Assembly: GCF_002163755.1 (NCBI RefSeq)
Contig: NZ_CP015863.1
Span: 1,426,001-1,490,000, forward strand
Reading direction: 5' to 3'
Length of the DNA stretch: 64,000 bases
Source of the DNA: Vibrio campbellii CAIM 519 = NBRC 15631 = ATCC 25920
GTDB lineage: Bacteria > Pseudomonadota > Gammaproteobacteria > Enterobacterales > Vibrionaceae
Shown here: in pieces, positions 43,134 through 52,883 of the stretch
Layout of the letters: each line of letters opens with the position of its first letter
How positions within the stretch are numbered: position 1 is the stretch's first letter
Notes under the pieces: model-generated
Database searches by the model: none
The model's input: the letters and a program-made list of their open reading frames with translations, nothing else
What the model was told of the DNA's origin: nothing
Position numbers and translations under genes: made by a program

Positions 43134-43817
43134 TTACAGACCAAGTTGGTCAAGCAGATCATCGGCATCACTCTTGTTGTTCGCAGGTTCCGCCGCTTTT
43201 TTATCTTCCATGCTCTTGCGCGTGGCTTCCAGAATATCGTCTGGGCTTTCATCTTCCGCCACTTCAAACTCTTCTAATTGGATAAACTCAGTTTTGTCCA
43301 TGGCAAGCTCTAGATAGAAGATGTTGTTGTTTGCTGTTGAGAAAGTCACACGTCGCGCTTGTGGGCGGTCGAGGTTGGTATCGACTTGCAAAATCACTTG
43401 CTTGTTCAGTGACAGCATTTTTGGCTGATTCTGAGTGATGTTGGTTTGCAGCTCTTTGCGAATCTTGTTGGTGAAGTCACCAACAAGTTGGTTCATCAGC
43501 TCACCCAGTACATCGCCCACTTCGTCTGAGGTGTGTGAGATCGCCAGTTCTTCTTCTGGCATGCCCATATTGCGCATGTAATTGGTGTAGATCTCAAGCG
43601 CCGCTTTCGCGGTAAAGTTAATCACAACTAGGCCAGTGAAACCGCCATCAAACAGCACAAAACAACCAAAATCCGGCTTGAGGCTGGTTTTGTTGATCTT
43701 TTGCACCATTGCAGAGTAATTAATTTGAGAAGAGGTTGCCGAAGTGAGAACGCCAGAAACCGACTGGCAAAGTTTTAGAAGGATATCTTCAGTGGTTACA
43801 ACTTTATTTTTTTTCAT
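43134..43817 (-). CDS. DUF3334 family protein, CheX/CheC-like
   Basis: A 227-residue cytoplasmic protein. The central region (GGFTGLVVINFTAKAALEIY and then DEVGDVLGELMNQLVGDFTN) has the layout of the CheC/CheX/FliY phosphatase fold, in which an E-x2-N pattern on that helix attacks phospho-CheY; here E and N lie in GELMNQL. I identify it as DUF3334 from memory. The last 40 residues are acidic and alanine-rich. A role in dephosphorylating a receiver is inference; no chemotaxis gene is nearby. Confidence 0.7.
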   Translation of the reverse strand: MKKNKVVTTEDILLKLCQSVSGVLTSATSSQINYSAMVQKINKTSLKPDFGCFVLFDGGFTGLVVINFTAKAALEIYTNYMRNMGMPEEELAISHTSDEVGDVLGELMNQLVGDFTNKIRKELQTNITQNQPKMLSLNKQVILQVDTNLDRPQARRVTFSTANNNIFYLELAMDKTEFIQLEEFEVAEDESPDDILEATRKSMEDKKAAEPANNKSDADDLLDQLGL

Positions 43818-44074
43818 CCTGAAAGCTCATATTGAAAGGCTATTTCCCTTTCAATGTAAGGCATCAAGCCTTCAAAAATAAAGTATAAGTTTAAATATTG
43901 TATTGAGATTCTGATTTGAACGCTTTTTTAAATGTTGTAAAGTGACATAATTCAAAGAAAACAACTTCATTCACGACTTTCCTCCGTAAACGGCTGTTGG
44001 AGCGAAAGGCAAGGATGATTAAAAATTAGATAACCCGCAGCTGATTGGATCAGCGCAGTAGGGGCAGGAAGCAA

Positions 44075-47000
44075 ATGTTACCAAGATTACACTCGCAAAC
44101 GGATGTCGATCCTCTTGTTCTTAGTTTTCTCAAAGAGCTGGAGCATTCCGGGTTCACTGGCGATATCGAAAGCCAGTATTCTAGCCGTCTCGCGGTAGCC
44201 ACTGACAACAGTGTCTATCAACAGCTCCCTCAGGCTGTTGTTCATCCCAAAACCACCCAAGATGTTTCCCTCATCGGTAAACTCAGCAACAGAGAAGAAT
44301 ACGAACGCATTACTTTTTCTCCTCGTGGGGGCGGTACAGGCACCAACGGACAGTCTTTAACGAAGGGTATTGTGGTCGACTTGTCTCGCCACATGAACAA
44401 AGTGTTAGAGGTGAATGAGGAAGAGGGCTGGGTTCGTGTTCAAACGGGTGTGGTCAAAGACCAATTGAATGATGCCGTTCGCCCTTATGGGTATTTCTTC
44501 TCTCCAGACTTATCGACCAGTAACCGCGCCACGATCGGCGGGATGATCAACACGGATGCATCCGGTCAAGGCTCGCTCAAATACGGTAAAACTTCCGATC
44601 ACGTTCTCTCTCTTCAAGCGGTTTTTGCTGATGGTTCGATTTTGGAATCCGACCTTTCTCATGGCTTGCCGAATGAAGGAGAATTTGCCGATACGGCAAT
44701 GCGTGTGACGGAGTCGGTATGCCGTGACAAACGCCAGCAAATTAACGATAAGTTTCCTCCGTTAAACCGATTTCTTACGGGCTATGACCTTAAAAATGCG
44801 TTTGACGAAGAGAAAGATAGCTTCGATATCACAAGAGTTTTATGTGGTGCGGAAGGCTCATTAGCGTTTATCACGGAAGCGAAGCTCAACCTAACCCGCA
44901 TTCCTAAAGCGCGAACTCTGGTTAACGTTAAATACAACAGTTTTGATTCTGCTTTGCGTAACGCACCATTCATGGTTGAAGCAAAAGCGTTGTCGGTTGA
45001 AACCGTAGACTCAAAAGTACTGAACCTCGCGAAACAAGACATCGTTTGGCACACCGTCAGTGACTTAATTACCGACGTACCAGATAAAGAGATGCTTGGC
45101 ATTAATATGGTTGAGTACGCTGGCCAGGATGAAGAAGAAGTTGCTTCTCAAGTTGCGTTCCTAACGGCCAAACTTGATAGCATGCTAGAAACAGAAGAAG
45201 CGGGCATCATTGGCTACCAAGTATGTAGTGATGTGGCGAGCATCGGCCGAATCTACAACATGCGTAAAAAAGCCGTGGGTTTATTGGGCGCGGCGAAAGG
45301 GCGCGCTAAGCCTGTTGCATTTGCCGAAGACACTTGTGTTCCACCAGAAAACTTGGCGGACTTTATCGTTGAGTTCCGCGAGTTGCTTGATGCAAAATCA
45401 CTTAACTACGGCATGTTTGGCCACGTAGACGCAGGTGTGCTCCACGTTCGTCCTGCATTGGATCTGTGCGATCCTCATCAAGAAGCCTTGATGCACGAAA
45501 TCTCGGACGAAGTGGTTAAACTGGTGGCAAAATACGGTGGTTTAATGTGGGGCGAACACGGCAAAGGGTTCCGCTCTGAATACGGCCCGGAGTTTTTTGG
45601 TGAAGAACTCTTTACTGAACTGCGTCGCGTCAAAGCTGCTTTCGACCCACACAACAAAATGAACCCAGGTAAGATCTGTACGCCGCTAAATAGCGATGCA
45701 GAGCTTGTGAAAGTCACCGACACCAAACGCGGCTACTTCGATCGCCAGATTGATGTTCAGGTACGTGATAGCTTCAAGCAAGCGATGGAGTGTAACGGCA
45801 ACGGCTTGTGTTTTAACTACGACACCAGCTCACCTATGTGCCCTTCAATGAAAGTCACTGCAGACCGCCGTCATTCACCGAAAGGGCGTGCGGGCTTAGT
45901 TCGTGAGTGGCTACGTCAATTGACTGAGCAGGGTATTGATATTCTCGACCTAGAGAAGCAGACGTTGGAAAACAAAACGTCCATCAAAACCATGATCGAC
46001 CGTGTGCGTCATTCTATTAATCGTCGTCACGAGTATGACTTCTCCCATGAAGTGTATGAAGCGATGAATGGCTGTTTAGCGTGTAAAGCGTGTGCGAGCC
46101 AGTGTCCGATTAAAGTGGATGTACCTAGCTTCCGCTCTCGCTTCCTCAATATTTACCACTCACGTTACCAACGTCCGGCAAAAGACTATTTGGTGTCAAA
46201 CATTGAATCCATGTTGCCACTGATGGCCAAAGCGCCAAGTGTGGTAAATGGTGTGCTAAAACAATCTTGGGTGCAGAGTTTAACGGCTTCGACAGTAGGT
46301 TATGTTGATGCTCCGTTGTTGTCTGTACCAACTTTGAAAGAGCGAGTAGAGACCTTAACCACGGCTTATGACTTGCAAGCACTCAGCGGTTTATCTTCTG
46401 AAGACAAACAAAAGCATGTGCTGATTGTTCAAGACCCGTTCACCAGTTATTACGACGCCGAGGTGGTGGAAGACTTCATCAAGCTCGTTCAGAAACTCGG
46501 CATGAATCCGGTTCTTCTACCGTTTAAGCCAAATGGTAAAGCCCAGCACATCAAAGGTTTCTTACGTCAGTTTAAGAACACCGCGCAAGATACCGCGAAG
46601 TTTTTGGAAATGGTCGCGGATTTAGGCATTCCAATGGTGGGCGTCGATCCTGCATTGGTGCTGTGTTACCGCGATGAGTACGCTGAGGTATTAGGTAGCA
46701 AGCGCGGCGAGTTCGATGTGCTTACCGCTCATGAGTGGTTGTATCCAAGGCTGAACGAGTTCGATGCTCTTGAATCGAAACAGCAAGCGCCTTGGTATTT
46801 GTTCGCCCATTGTACTGAGAAGACCAAAATGCCAAATGCCGAGAAAGAGTGGGGGGCTATTTTCGCTCACTTTGGTGCAGTGTTGAACACCGTGCCTGTT
46901 GGCTGTTGTGGTATGGCAGGGACCTTTGGTCATGAGGTAGACAAGCTATCGATGTCGCGTGACATTTATGACCTGAGCTGGAAGCCAAACTTGGATAAGC

Positions 47001-47110
47001 TCGACAATGAACGCTGCTTGATTACGGGGTATTCCTGCCGAAGCCAAGTCAAACGCTTTGAAGGGATAAAGCCTAAACACCCAGTTCAAGCTTTGCTAAC
47101 CTTGATATAG
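44075..47110 (+). CDS. ydiJ: FAD/Fe-S oxidoreductase YdiJ (D-2-hydroxyacid dehydrogenase type)
   Basis: A 1011-residue fusion closely matching E. coli YdiJ along its whole length. Order: FAD-binding PCMH domain (PRGGGTGTNGQ, GGMINTDASGQGS), FAD-oxidase C-terminal domain (YGMFGHVDAGVLHVRP, WGEHGKGFRSEYGPEFFG), 4Fe-4S-type cysteine clusters (CNGNGLCFN, CLACKACASQCP) and a C-terminal cysteine-rich GlpC/HdrB-like domain (VGCCGMAG). YdiJ is reported to oxidise D-2-hydroxyglutarate. I start at 44075 (MLPRLHSQ) because the E. coli protein begins there; an earlier in-frame start would add 10 residues. Confidence 0.9.
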   Translation: MLPRLHSQTDVDPLVLSFLKELEHSGFTGDIESQYSSRLAVATDNSVYQQLPQAVVHPKTTQDVSLIGKLSNREEYERITFSPRGGGTGTNGQSLTKGIVVDLSRHMNKVLEVNEEEGWVRVQTGVVKDQLNDAVRPYGYFFSPDLSTSNRATIGGMINTDASGQGSLKYGKTSDHVLSLQAVFADGSILESDLSHGLPNEGEFADTAMRVTESVCRDKRQQINDKFPPLNRFLTGYDLKNAFDEEKDSFDITRVLCGAEGSLAFITEAKLNLTRIPKARTLVNVKYNSFDSALRNAPFMVEAKALSVETVDSKVLNLAKQDIVWHTVSDLITDVPDKEMLGINMVEYAGQDEEEVASQVAFLTAKLDSMLETEEAGIIGYQVCSDVASIGRIYNMRKKAVGLLGAAKGRAKPVAFAEDTCVPPENLADFIVEFRELLDAKSLNYGMFGHVDAGVLHVRPALDLCDPHQEALMHEISDEVVKLVAKYGGLMWGEHGKGFRSEYGPEFFGEELFTELRRVKAAFDPHNKMNPGKICTPLNSDAELVKVTDTKRGYFDRQIDVQVRDSFKQAMECNGNGLCFNYDTSSPMCPSMKVTADRRHSPKGRAGLVREWLRQLTEQGIDILDLEKQTLENKTSIKTMIDRVRHSINRRHEYDFSHEVYEAMNGCLACKACASQCPIKVDVPSFRSRFLNIYHSRYQRPAKDYLVSNIESMLPLMAKAPSVVNGVLKQSWVQSLTASTVGYVDAPLLSVPTLKERVETLTTAYDLQALSGLSSEDKQKHVLIVQDPFTSYYDAEVVEDFIKLVQKLGMNPVLLPFKPNGKAQHIKGFLRQFKNTAQDTAKFLEMVADLGIPMVGVDPALVLCYRDEYAEVLGSKRGEFDVLTAHEWLYPRLNEFDALESKQQAPWYLFAHCTEKTKMPNAEKEWGAIFAHFGAVLNTVPVGCCGMAGTFGHEVDKLSMSRDIYDLSWKPNLDKLDNERCLITGYSCRSQVKRFEGIKPKHPVQALLTLI

Positions 47111-47118
47111 TATTTTAT

Positions 47119-47145
47119 AAAAGCCCAGTTTGACTGGGCTTTTTA
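47119..47145 (+). terminator. Terminator after ydiJ
   Basis: Stem AAAGCCCAGT/ACTGGGCTTT with a short loop, then TTATT, nine bases after the ydiJ stop. Confidence 0.88.
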
Positions 47146-47202
47146 TTATTTAAGAACCGTTATTGACGATGACAACGTTTTATTCTCATAAGGATATGAA
47201 GA

Positions 47203-47664
47203 TTGAAAAAGCTTGAGCTGAAAGTCGCACCTGTCGCTTTGTTTCTGTTGATGGTACTCCTGATGTACTGGCTAAAAGACGCCATGCCAGAGATGAAAAT
47301 TACCGTGCCGTTCGTTGAGTTTGTAACCGCAGGGCTGATTGTGATTGCTGGCTTTATCGGAATCGCTGGTGTTTACGAATTTCGTAAAGCGAAAACAACC
47401 GTGAACCCAGTGAAGCCTGAAACCGCTTCGCAGGTGGTGGATACTGGCGTGTTCGCTTACACACGTAACCCAATGTACGTCGCGCTATTGCTTGTCATCA
47501 TTGCGATTGGACTATGGTGGCAGCACCTCAGTGTTATCTTATGTGGAGTATTGTTTGTTGCTTACATGAATCGCTTTCAAATTAAGCCAGAGGAGCGGGC
47601 ATTAGAACGTCTGTTTGGTGAAGATTATTTGGATTATAAGAACCAAGTACGTCGCTGGATTTGA
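47203..47664 (+). CDS. Isoprenylcysteine/phospholipid methyltransferase-type membrane protein
   Basis: A 153-residue protein with four membrane segments and the family pattern VDTGVFAYTRNPMYVALLL (RNPMY is the S-adenosylmethionine-site signature) and KPEERALERLFGEDYLDYK. This is the bacterial ICMT/PEMT-like group; substrates are unknown. It starts at TTG 47203, with AAGGA upstream; a nearby ATG at 47197 is in a different short frame. Confidence 0.82.
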   Translation: MKKLELKVAPVALFLLMVLLMYWLKDAMPEMKITVPFVEFVTAGLIVIAGFIGIAGVYEFRKAKTTVNPVKPETASQVVDTGVFAYTRNPMYVALLLVIIAIGLWWQHLSVILCGVLFVAYMNRFQIKPEERALERLFGEDYLDYKNQVRRWI

Positions 47665-47708
47665 TGACCGTAAAGCCAATCGCTTATAAAAAGAGAGCCA
47701 TAGATAAA

Positions 47709-47740
47709 AAGAAAGCCCAGTGAAGTCACTGGGCTTTCTT
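47709..47740. terminator. Bidirectional terminator
   Basis: A perfect 15-bp stem (47709-47723 with 47726-47740; core GAAAGCCCAGTGA/TCACTGGGCTTTC) between the converging methyltransferase and DUF3581 genes. Confidence 0.9.
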
Positions 47741-47812
47741 ATGAATTTTTGAAATTGGTCGGCAGGGCCTTATCTAGCGAAGCTTACTATGTTGAAGTCT
47801 GCTTCCTGAAGA

Positions 47813-48538
47813 CTAGGCTGCCTTAGCGAACTTTGCTAGGAAGGCGTCCTTGCGTTCGTTAAAGCGTTGGACTAAATCGTCTACCGCTTCTTGGTCGTAA
47901 GGTTTAAGGCCACTCGCCACCATACGTTTGATGCCTTTACCTACTACCTCACCATCTTCTTTAAAGGCAAAGTTTAGCGTTACCACACCACGCTTACCTT
48001 CAACATCGAATGTTGCACCTGTGAAGTCGACTTCAGGGTGAGTCAGGTCTAGACGGTTGAATTCCACTTCCATGCTTTCGTAAATCACCAATGGACGTTG
48101 GCAGTTGATCATCATTTGCTTCTCTTCCATTAGAGGTACCATGATGTGCGGGAAGTTCATGCCAGAGAACTGAACGTAGTTTGTGACTACATGTTCAATG
48201 AAGGCTGGATCGTGGTTGGTTTCACCCTCGCGAGACATGTGCAGGTATTCTTTGCCTGCTTCGTCTACGACAGCACTTTCTTTTTCACACTTATTTTCAA
48301 TGTGAAGTGCCACACCATCGTTCACCATTCCGGAGAAATCGAAGCGCATTTTGTGGCTCACGCCTTTTTTGCTTAGCAAGACGGCGAAAAGCAGATCGCC
48401 TGGCACACAAAAGCGTTTGTTGTCTTCATCATGAATAGGGTTGTAATCACCAGCTACGCGCTTTGCAAAATGACTTGCTTGTTCACGAGTAAATTGAAAT
48501 TGGTGATTAGTGTCTGAAAAATAAGGTGTTAGAAACAT
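47813..48538 (-). CDS. DUF3581 family protein
   Basis: A 241-residue cytoplasmic protein. The start at 48538 (MFLTPYFSDTNHQFQFTREQ) is chosen because an upstream start would add 27 unlikely residues. The opening (HFAKRVAGDYNPIHDEDNKRFCVPGDLLFA) looks like the hydratase motif (GDxNPxH) of MaoC-type hot-dog enzymes, so an acyl-CoA hydratase-like fold is possible. Identified as DUF3581 from memory. It is the last core gene before the toxin-like operon. Confidence 0.75.
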   Translation of the reverse strand: MFLTPYFSDTNHQFQFTREQASHFAKRVAGDYNPIHDEDNKRFCVPGDLLFAVLLSKKGVSHKMRFDFSGMVNDGVALHIENKCEKESAVVDEAGKEYLHMSREGETNHDPAFIEHVVTNYVQFSGMNFPHIMVPLMEEKQMMINCQRPLVIYESMEVEFNRLDLTHPEVDFTGATFDVEGKRGVVTLNFAFKEDGEVVGKGIKRMVASGLKPYDQEAVDDLVQRFNERKDAFLAKFAKAA

Positions 48539-49462
48539 AATTTTTACGAAGTAACCAAAACTGTCAGGGATTATAGGCGAAGATCTCCCTATTAATGGTC
48601 CATCCAGTGGAAGGTTCACTGCATCTTAATAGTGAAACGATAAAATTGGCGAATAAAGCCGCAAAAAACTCGTTTATTGTCGGTTTGTAAATGCCTATGG
48701 AAGTGGTCAGTCTGAAAGGGAAATTGCAGTTCAAGTGTATCAATTGAGACTACAAATGGTCGGTGCAATGGTTAATGTCTTTTTATTTTGTGAGATATTG
48801 GCCATTTGTCTTGCTAATTAATGAGTGATTGAATTATTAAGGTGTTATAAAACAAGATCTTAATGATGAGTTTGTTGAATGGTTTGCTTCTCGTTTGACT
48901 CGACGATTTGCTCAATCTTCGACAGTTTTACTCAAATACACATGATTGATTCTTTTGTTTTTAATGGTCTCTGTTATTAATCGTAATGAAGATAATTGAA
49001 ATGAAACAGTAATCTATATTGTTATTATTATCTTTAGTGGGAACATTCCCGGTCACAATCTAAATTCAATTTAGTGTCTTAATTGTCATTATCTTAAGTG
49101 GCGAATCACTTACAACAAGTTGAGATAAGGTGCATTGTCGCAACGGGGTTGCTGGTTTAATGTTTCGAGAAATTTTATAAAAAACAATAAAAAATAGCGC
49201 CTTTGCAACCTTGATAGCTTCTTTATTGAAGACTGTTTCGTACGCAGGAGGTAATAAAACACAACAACAAAAGTTTGGCTGTCTATGAAATCAATGATCC
49301 CTCGGTATTATCCAAGGACTTAACTCTAAGTCTCTTTGTTCTCAGCGTTTGCCCACGCGAGCATCTTAATTAAAAACGTTCAATTTCCGGTTGCGAATAA
49401 GTAATCGGAGGCTTGCTGCTTCCTGCAAGAAGCGAATAACTTCTCAAACCAAGGATAATTAT
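48539..49462. other. Long gene-free region upstream of the toxin-like operon
   Basis: Over 900 bases of AT-rich DNA without a convincing gene. It must hold the DUF3581 promoter and the operon promoter. Near 49241-49250 there is a strong AGGAGG-like ribosome site with no start codon at a usable distance. Near 49413-49430 a small stem (CTTGC/GCAAG) lies in the operon leader. No tRNA, integrase, inverted repeat pair or attachment-like duplication was seen. Confidence 0.5.
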
Positions 49463-52105
49463 ATGAAGTTACGAAAATTGGTTTTGGCGTGTGCCATTGT
49501 TTCCCCCTGTGTTAGTGCCTTTGAAGTTTGTAATATTGGTGACGAATACAACGTATTGGATCGTGAAAGCTTCCACGATATACGTAAGTCAAATTACCGA
49601 AACTTCAGTGAAGACCTAACGCCAGAAGATTTATTTTTGTCTGCACCAGAACACAACGCGGACGCTCGACCTTCGCTTGCTGAAGCAGATGAAGTTTTTC
49701 CAGAAACTGCATCTCTACTTGAGGTCGGCCCAGCCAATATTGCCGTTCTTGAATCTGAAGAAGCGGCGAGCTTGCTTGCGACAATCGGACACTCGACGGC
49801 AGGTTTTGCCAAGGGCGCGCTTGAAGCGTTAGGGCCAGTAGGCGATACCATTGCCGTGGGTTTGTGGGCAAATGATGTGGCTCAAGCCTTTGAAGATGAG
49901 ACAAAAACGTCATACGACCGTTTTGCTACGGTGATGAGCCTGATTGATTGGTTTGGCGTTCTCAAGCTACCTGAGCGAGAGATTGATCGTAAGATCCTAA
50001 CGGCTCGTTGGAATCGAGTTGCTGCGGGTGATCATTATAGCTTTACCGTTCACGACGACATCGTCACTCAACAAGACAAAAAAGATAAGCAGCATTGGGC
50101 GGATCTTGCATCCGGTCAACAGCGCATGCTTGAAGCGCTGGCGAAGGGGTATGCCTCTGATGTAGCGCTTAAATATCAGCAGCATTATCAAGAAGCGTTA
50201 AAAGCACAAGCCGTGTTAGCAGAGACGTTGATTAACTCTGTCGAGACTGAAGTTCAGAAAGCCATTTTTAATAAGCTCGCGCTAGAAGGTGCGAATGCCA
50301 AACTGTTTGCCTCTGATCTTGCTTCAACTTGCCGTACTGAGATTGATGCGTTGCTGGCTTTGTACCCAGAGCAGGAAGAAAACAACAACCGTCCAATGTA
50401 TGTGCCATCTAAGCGAGAAGCTAATCGAGCACTAGCGCGCTTGCAGCATTGCCAGCAAGACCATCTAGACTTGGCAGTGGCGGTGCTTGATCAACTTAGA
50501 AATGGGGAAGTGGAAGGCTTAGAGCGTCGATCATTGCATCAACTTTACCGACAGGTTCTCAATTCGAAGATCAAAATCGTCGAGACCGCGAACTCCCAGC
50601 TTGATGTCCTTAGAGCCAAGTTAAAAGAAGAAATGTATGCAGAGGGCATGAATGCCATCGATCGTTTGTTTGATTCCGAAGCGGTTGCTAAAGCCCATCG
50701 CTATTTTAAAGACCAAGCGGATTATTTAGCGATAGATGAAATGTCTCGCAGTATTTTTGGGCGTCCGGCCACAGCTACTGAACGTCGTCAAAAGTATTTT
50801 GTCATTCAAGAAGGGTACGAGAAGTGTACTCGAATTGGGATACTTGGTGGTGACCCTAACTTCAGAGGGTGTACTGAGTACACGTGGATTCCTGCAGAGA
50901 AAGAGCATTATGACTCTGCAAAAGATGAAGTAATTGCGCAGATGGTTATGCCAGATCGCGATGCGATCAAGCGTGTTTTTGCACAATCTATGGATGAACT
51001 GATCAACGAAGGTTGGAGCTCTCAACATGAAGAAGCTTGGCTTGAACAGCAGATCTTAAGTTTTTCCGATAAGCAGCGCATCATCAGAACTGCAGAAGCT
51101 GACAAAGCACAAGTGATGCGTTGGATGTTTGATTCAAGTGCGGCAATGGACGCCGAGTGTGGCGGTGGTAATGCTTGTGCCGCTTGGTCTCCTGGCTACT
51201 TAGCAAAAGAAAACCTCTCTCGCGAATCGTCATTGCACCACATTGCTGATTGGCATGAAAGGAATAAAGACTCAGGGTATTACGTGCATTCAAAACGCTT
51301 GGAGAAACTGGAAGGTTTTATTAGCTCGGCATTAGAGAGTGAATGGCAAGCGACACACGTTAACGGTTTTTATAGTTACCTATATCCGGGAAGCTTTGAT
51401 CTCGACAAACATGCACCTTTAATTGCGTCAGCGCTAAAGGCGTCCAACTTGAATACCAGTAATCTCGCTGCGGCATTACCGTTGGCGAAAAGTGTTGTAA
51501 AGAACCGCATAGTAGAAGCGTTAAGTGTCGCTGACAGCAATGGTGAGGTATGGCTTACTGATCAAATTGGTGATTTTCAAAGATACATTTCTATCATACA
51601 CGCACAGAGCATTTCTACTGGCCATTATGCTTCTGGAGAAGTTGGTACAACAGCACTGCTTTCTGAGCCATTACCTGCCCATCTTCTGCGTTATATGACG
51701 TTGGACGTTTATCACAATATTGACGATAGCGACTCCGCATATTATTACCCAGCGAACAGTGGCGAAGAGATGAGTTATGACGTGCGTCTACATGCATCTA
51801 TTGATGATTTGTTCAGTGCTAATTCTGATTTGGGGCGAAAGCTTGATCTACTTGTACAGGTGAATGAAAACTTTACGGGTTTACCAGGCCGTTCATGCAT
51901 GATTATGTACCCGCAACTAAGAGATGCTCTATTTAAAGTTGCTGGTGACGAATCGGCCTATTGGTTATCTCCTATTTCAAGTTGGTTCGGCAGTGTGACC
52001 CGTCAGCAACTAGAGTTGTTTAGTGCGATTCGATTCGGTGTCATCAAACAGAATGAGCTAAATATTCCCTGTGACTTGAGTCCTAACAATCCTAGCTACT
52101 GGTAA
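49463..52105 (+). CDS. Large secreted protein, putative toxin carrier 1 (unknown family)
   Basis: An 880-residue protein from the ATG at 49463 with an AAGGATAA site upstream. Signal peptide 1-19 (ending CVSA before FEVCNIG). The region GALEALGPVGDTIAVGLWANDVA is shared with the second large protein of the operon, and the two are paralogous over most of their length, mainly helical. After the signal there are nine cysteines: Cys23, then pairs in STCR/QHCQ, EKCT/RGCT, AECGGGNAC and RSCM/IPCD. Four pairs leave Cys23 unpaired. No catalytic motif is recognised. The place before three ADP-ribosyltransferases suggests a binding or translocation component; this is inference. Confidence 0.75.
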   Translation: MKLRKLVLACAIVSPCVSAFEVCNIGDEYNVLDRESFHDIRKSNYRNFSEDLTPEDLFLSAPEHNADARPSLAEADEVFPETASLLEVGPANIAVLESEEAASLLATIGHSTAGFAKGALEALGPVGDTIAVGLWANDVAQAFEDETKTSYDRFATVMSLIDWFGVLKLPEREIDRKILTARWNRVAAGDHYSFTVHDDIVTQQDKKDKQHWADLASGQQRMLEALAKGYASDVALKYQQHYQEALKAQAVLAETLINSVETEVQKAIFNKLALEGANAKLFASDLASTCRTEIDALLALYPEQEENNNRPMYVPSKREANRALARLQHCQQDHLDLAVAVLDQLRNGEVEGLERRSLHQLYRQVLNSKIKIVETANSQLDVLRAKLKEEMYAEGMNAIDRLFDSEAVAKAHRYFKDQADYLAIDEMSRSIFGRPATATERRQKYFVIQEGYEKCTRIGILGGDPNFRGCTEYTWIPAEKEHYDSAKDEVIAQMVMPDRDAIKRVFAQSMDELINEGWSSQHEEAWLEQQILSFSDKQRIIRTAEADKAQVMRWMFDSSAAMDAECGGGNACAAWSPGYLAKENLSRESSLHHIADWHERNKDSGYYVHSKRLEKLEGFISSALESEWQATHVNGFYSYLYPGSFDLDKHAPLIASALKASNLNTSNLAAALPLAKSVVKNRIVEALSVADSNGEVWLTDQIGDFQRYISIIHAQSISTGHYASGEVGTTALLSEPLPAHLLRYMTLDVYHNIDDSDSAYYYPANSGEEMSYDVRLHASIDDLFSANSDLGRKLDLLVQVNENFTGLPGRSCMIMYPQLRDALFKVAGDESAYWLSPISSWFGSVTRQQLELFSAIRFGVIKQNELNIPCDLSPNNPSYW

Positions 52106-52120
52106 TAGGAGTTACGAACA

Positions 52121-52870
52121 ATGTTGAGGTTTATTGCTCTTTTTACGCTCTGTCTTAGCGCGACTATTAATGCAGAGGTATTTGTTGCCTTAAAAGCACC
52201 TTTGCGAAGTCATATTCAAGTTGAAGAGCTTGCTTCTCAGTTCTCTGATTGGGCTAAAGCCTCCAGCGGTTGGCGATTTAGATTTATGACGGAAAAGGAT
52301 TTGGAAGCTCTAGAAGATTTTTCGGTATCTGGTTATCAATCTGCTAATGACTATTTAAGAGCGACTGATACATCAACTTGGGGCCAATACGGCAAGACAA
52401 CTAAGAAGTTCATAAAACAGGTTCGGGGGGCTATGTCAAAGCTCCCTGAATATAAGGGTATTACCTATCGTGGGGCGTGGGTAAAAGAATCTCTTCTGAA
52501 CAAACTTCAAGTTGGAGATGTTGTTGTTGAGCCTGCGTTTACTTCTAGTAGCGCAATACCTGAAGTTGCTAAACGGTTTGCCATCACAAGACCCAATTCG
52601 CCACAGCCACTGCAGCGTGCCTTGTATGAGATTCAGATCAAAAGCAATGGCCGTGCTCTCGGTGGTTTGTCTGAATTTGGGGGAGAAGCTGAAGTGTTGT
52701 TACCACCAAACACTTACTACAAAGTGACAAAGATCGAGTTAAACCGAGGCTCTGCGATGTTGGCTCTAGAGACTGTGTCATCACATGATGCGGTAGAAGG
52801 GATGATATACAACCTATATTCGGGCGAAGAGATAAACCAATCTTATTGGCGCTCTTTGGCGTGCCTTTAA
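52121..52870 (+). CDS. Secreted ADP-ribosyltransferase 1 (R-S-E class, Vis-like)
   Basis: A 249-residue protein, signal peptide 1-18, starting 16 bases after carrier 1 with an AGGAG site. R-S-E motifs in order: Arg117 in TYRG, the STS-type motif SSS at 142-144 in AFTSSSAIP, and Glu189-Ala-Glu191 in GEAEVLL. The E-x-E form is the arginine-specific type. Size and layout resemble the Vis toxin described from V. splendidus. The only cysteine after the signal is Cys248, second from the end, in a tail with YSGEE. It should ADP-ribosylate host protein arginines; the target is unknown. Confidence 0.85.
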   Translation: MLRFIALFTLCLSATINAEVFVALKAPLRSHIQVEELASQFSDWAKASSGWRFRFMTEKDLEALEDFSVSGYQSANDYLRATDTSTWGQYGKTTKKFIKQVRGAMSKLPEYKGITYRGAWVKESLLNKLQVGDVVVEPAFTSSSAIPEVAKRFAITRPNSPQPLQRALYEIQIKSNGRALGGLSEFGGEAEVLLPPNTYYKVTKIELNRGSAMLALETVSSHDAVEGMIYNLYSGEEINQSYWRSLACL

Positions 52871-52883
52871 GTAAGGAATGAGT

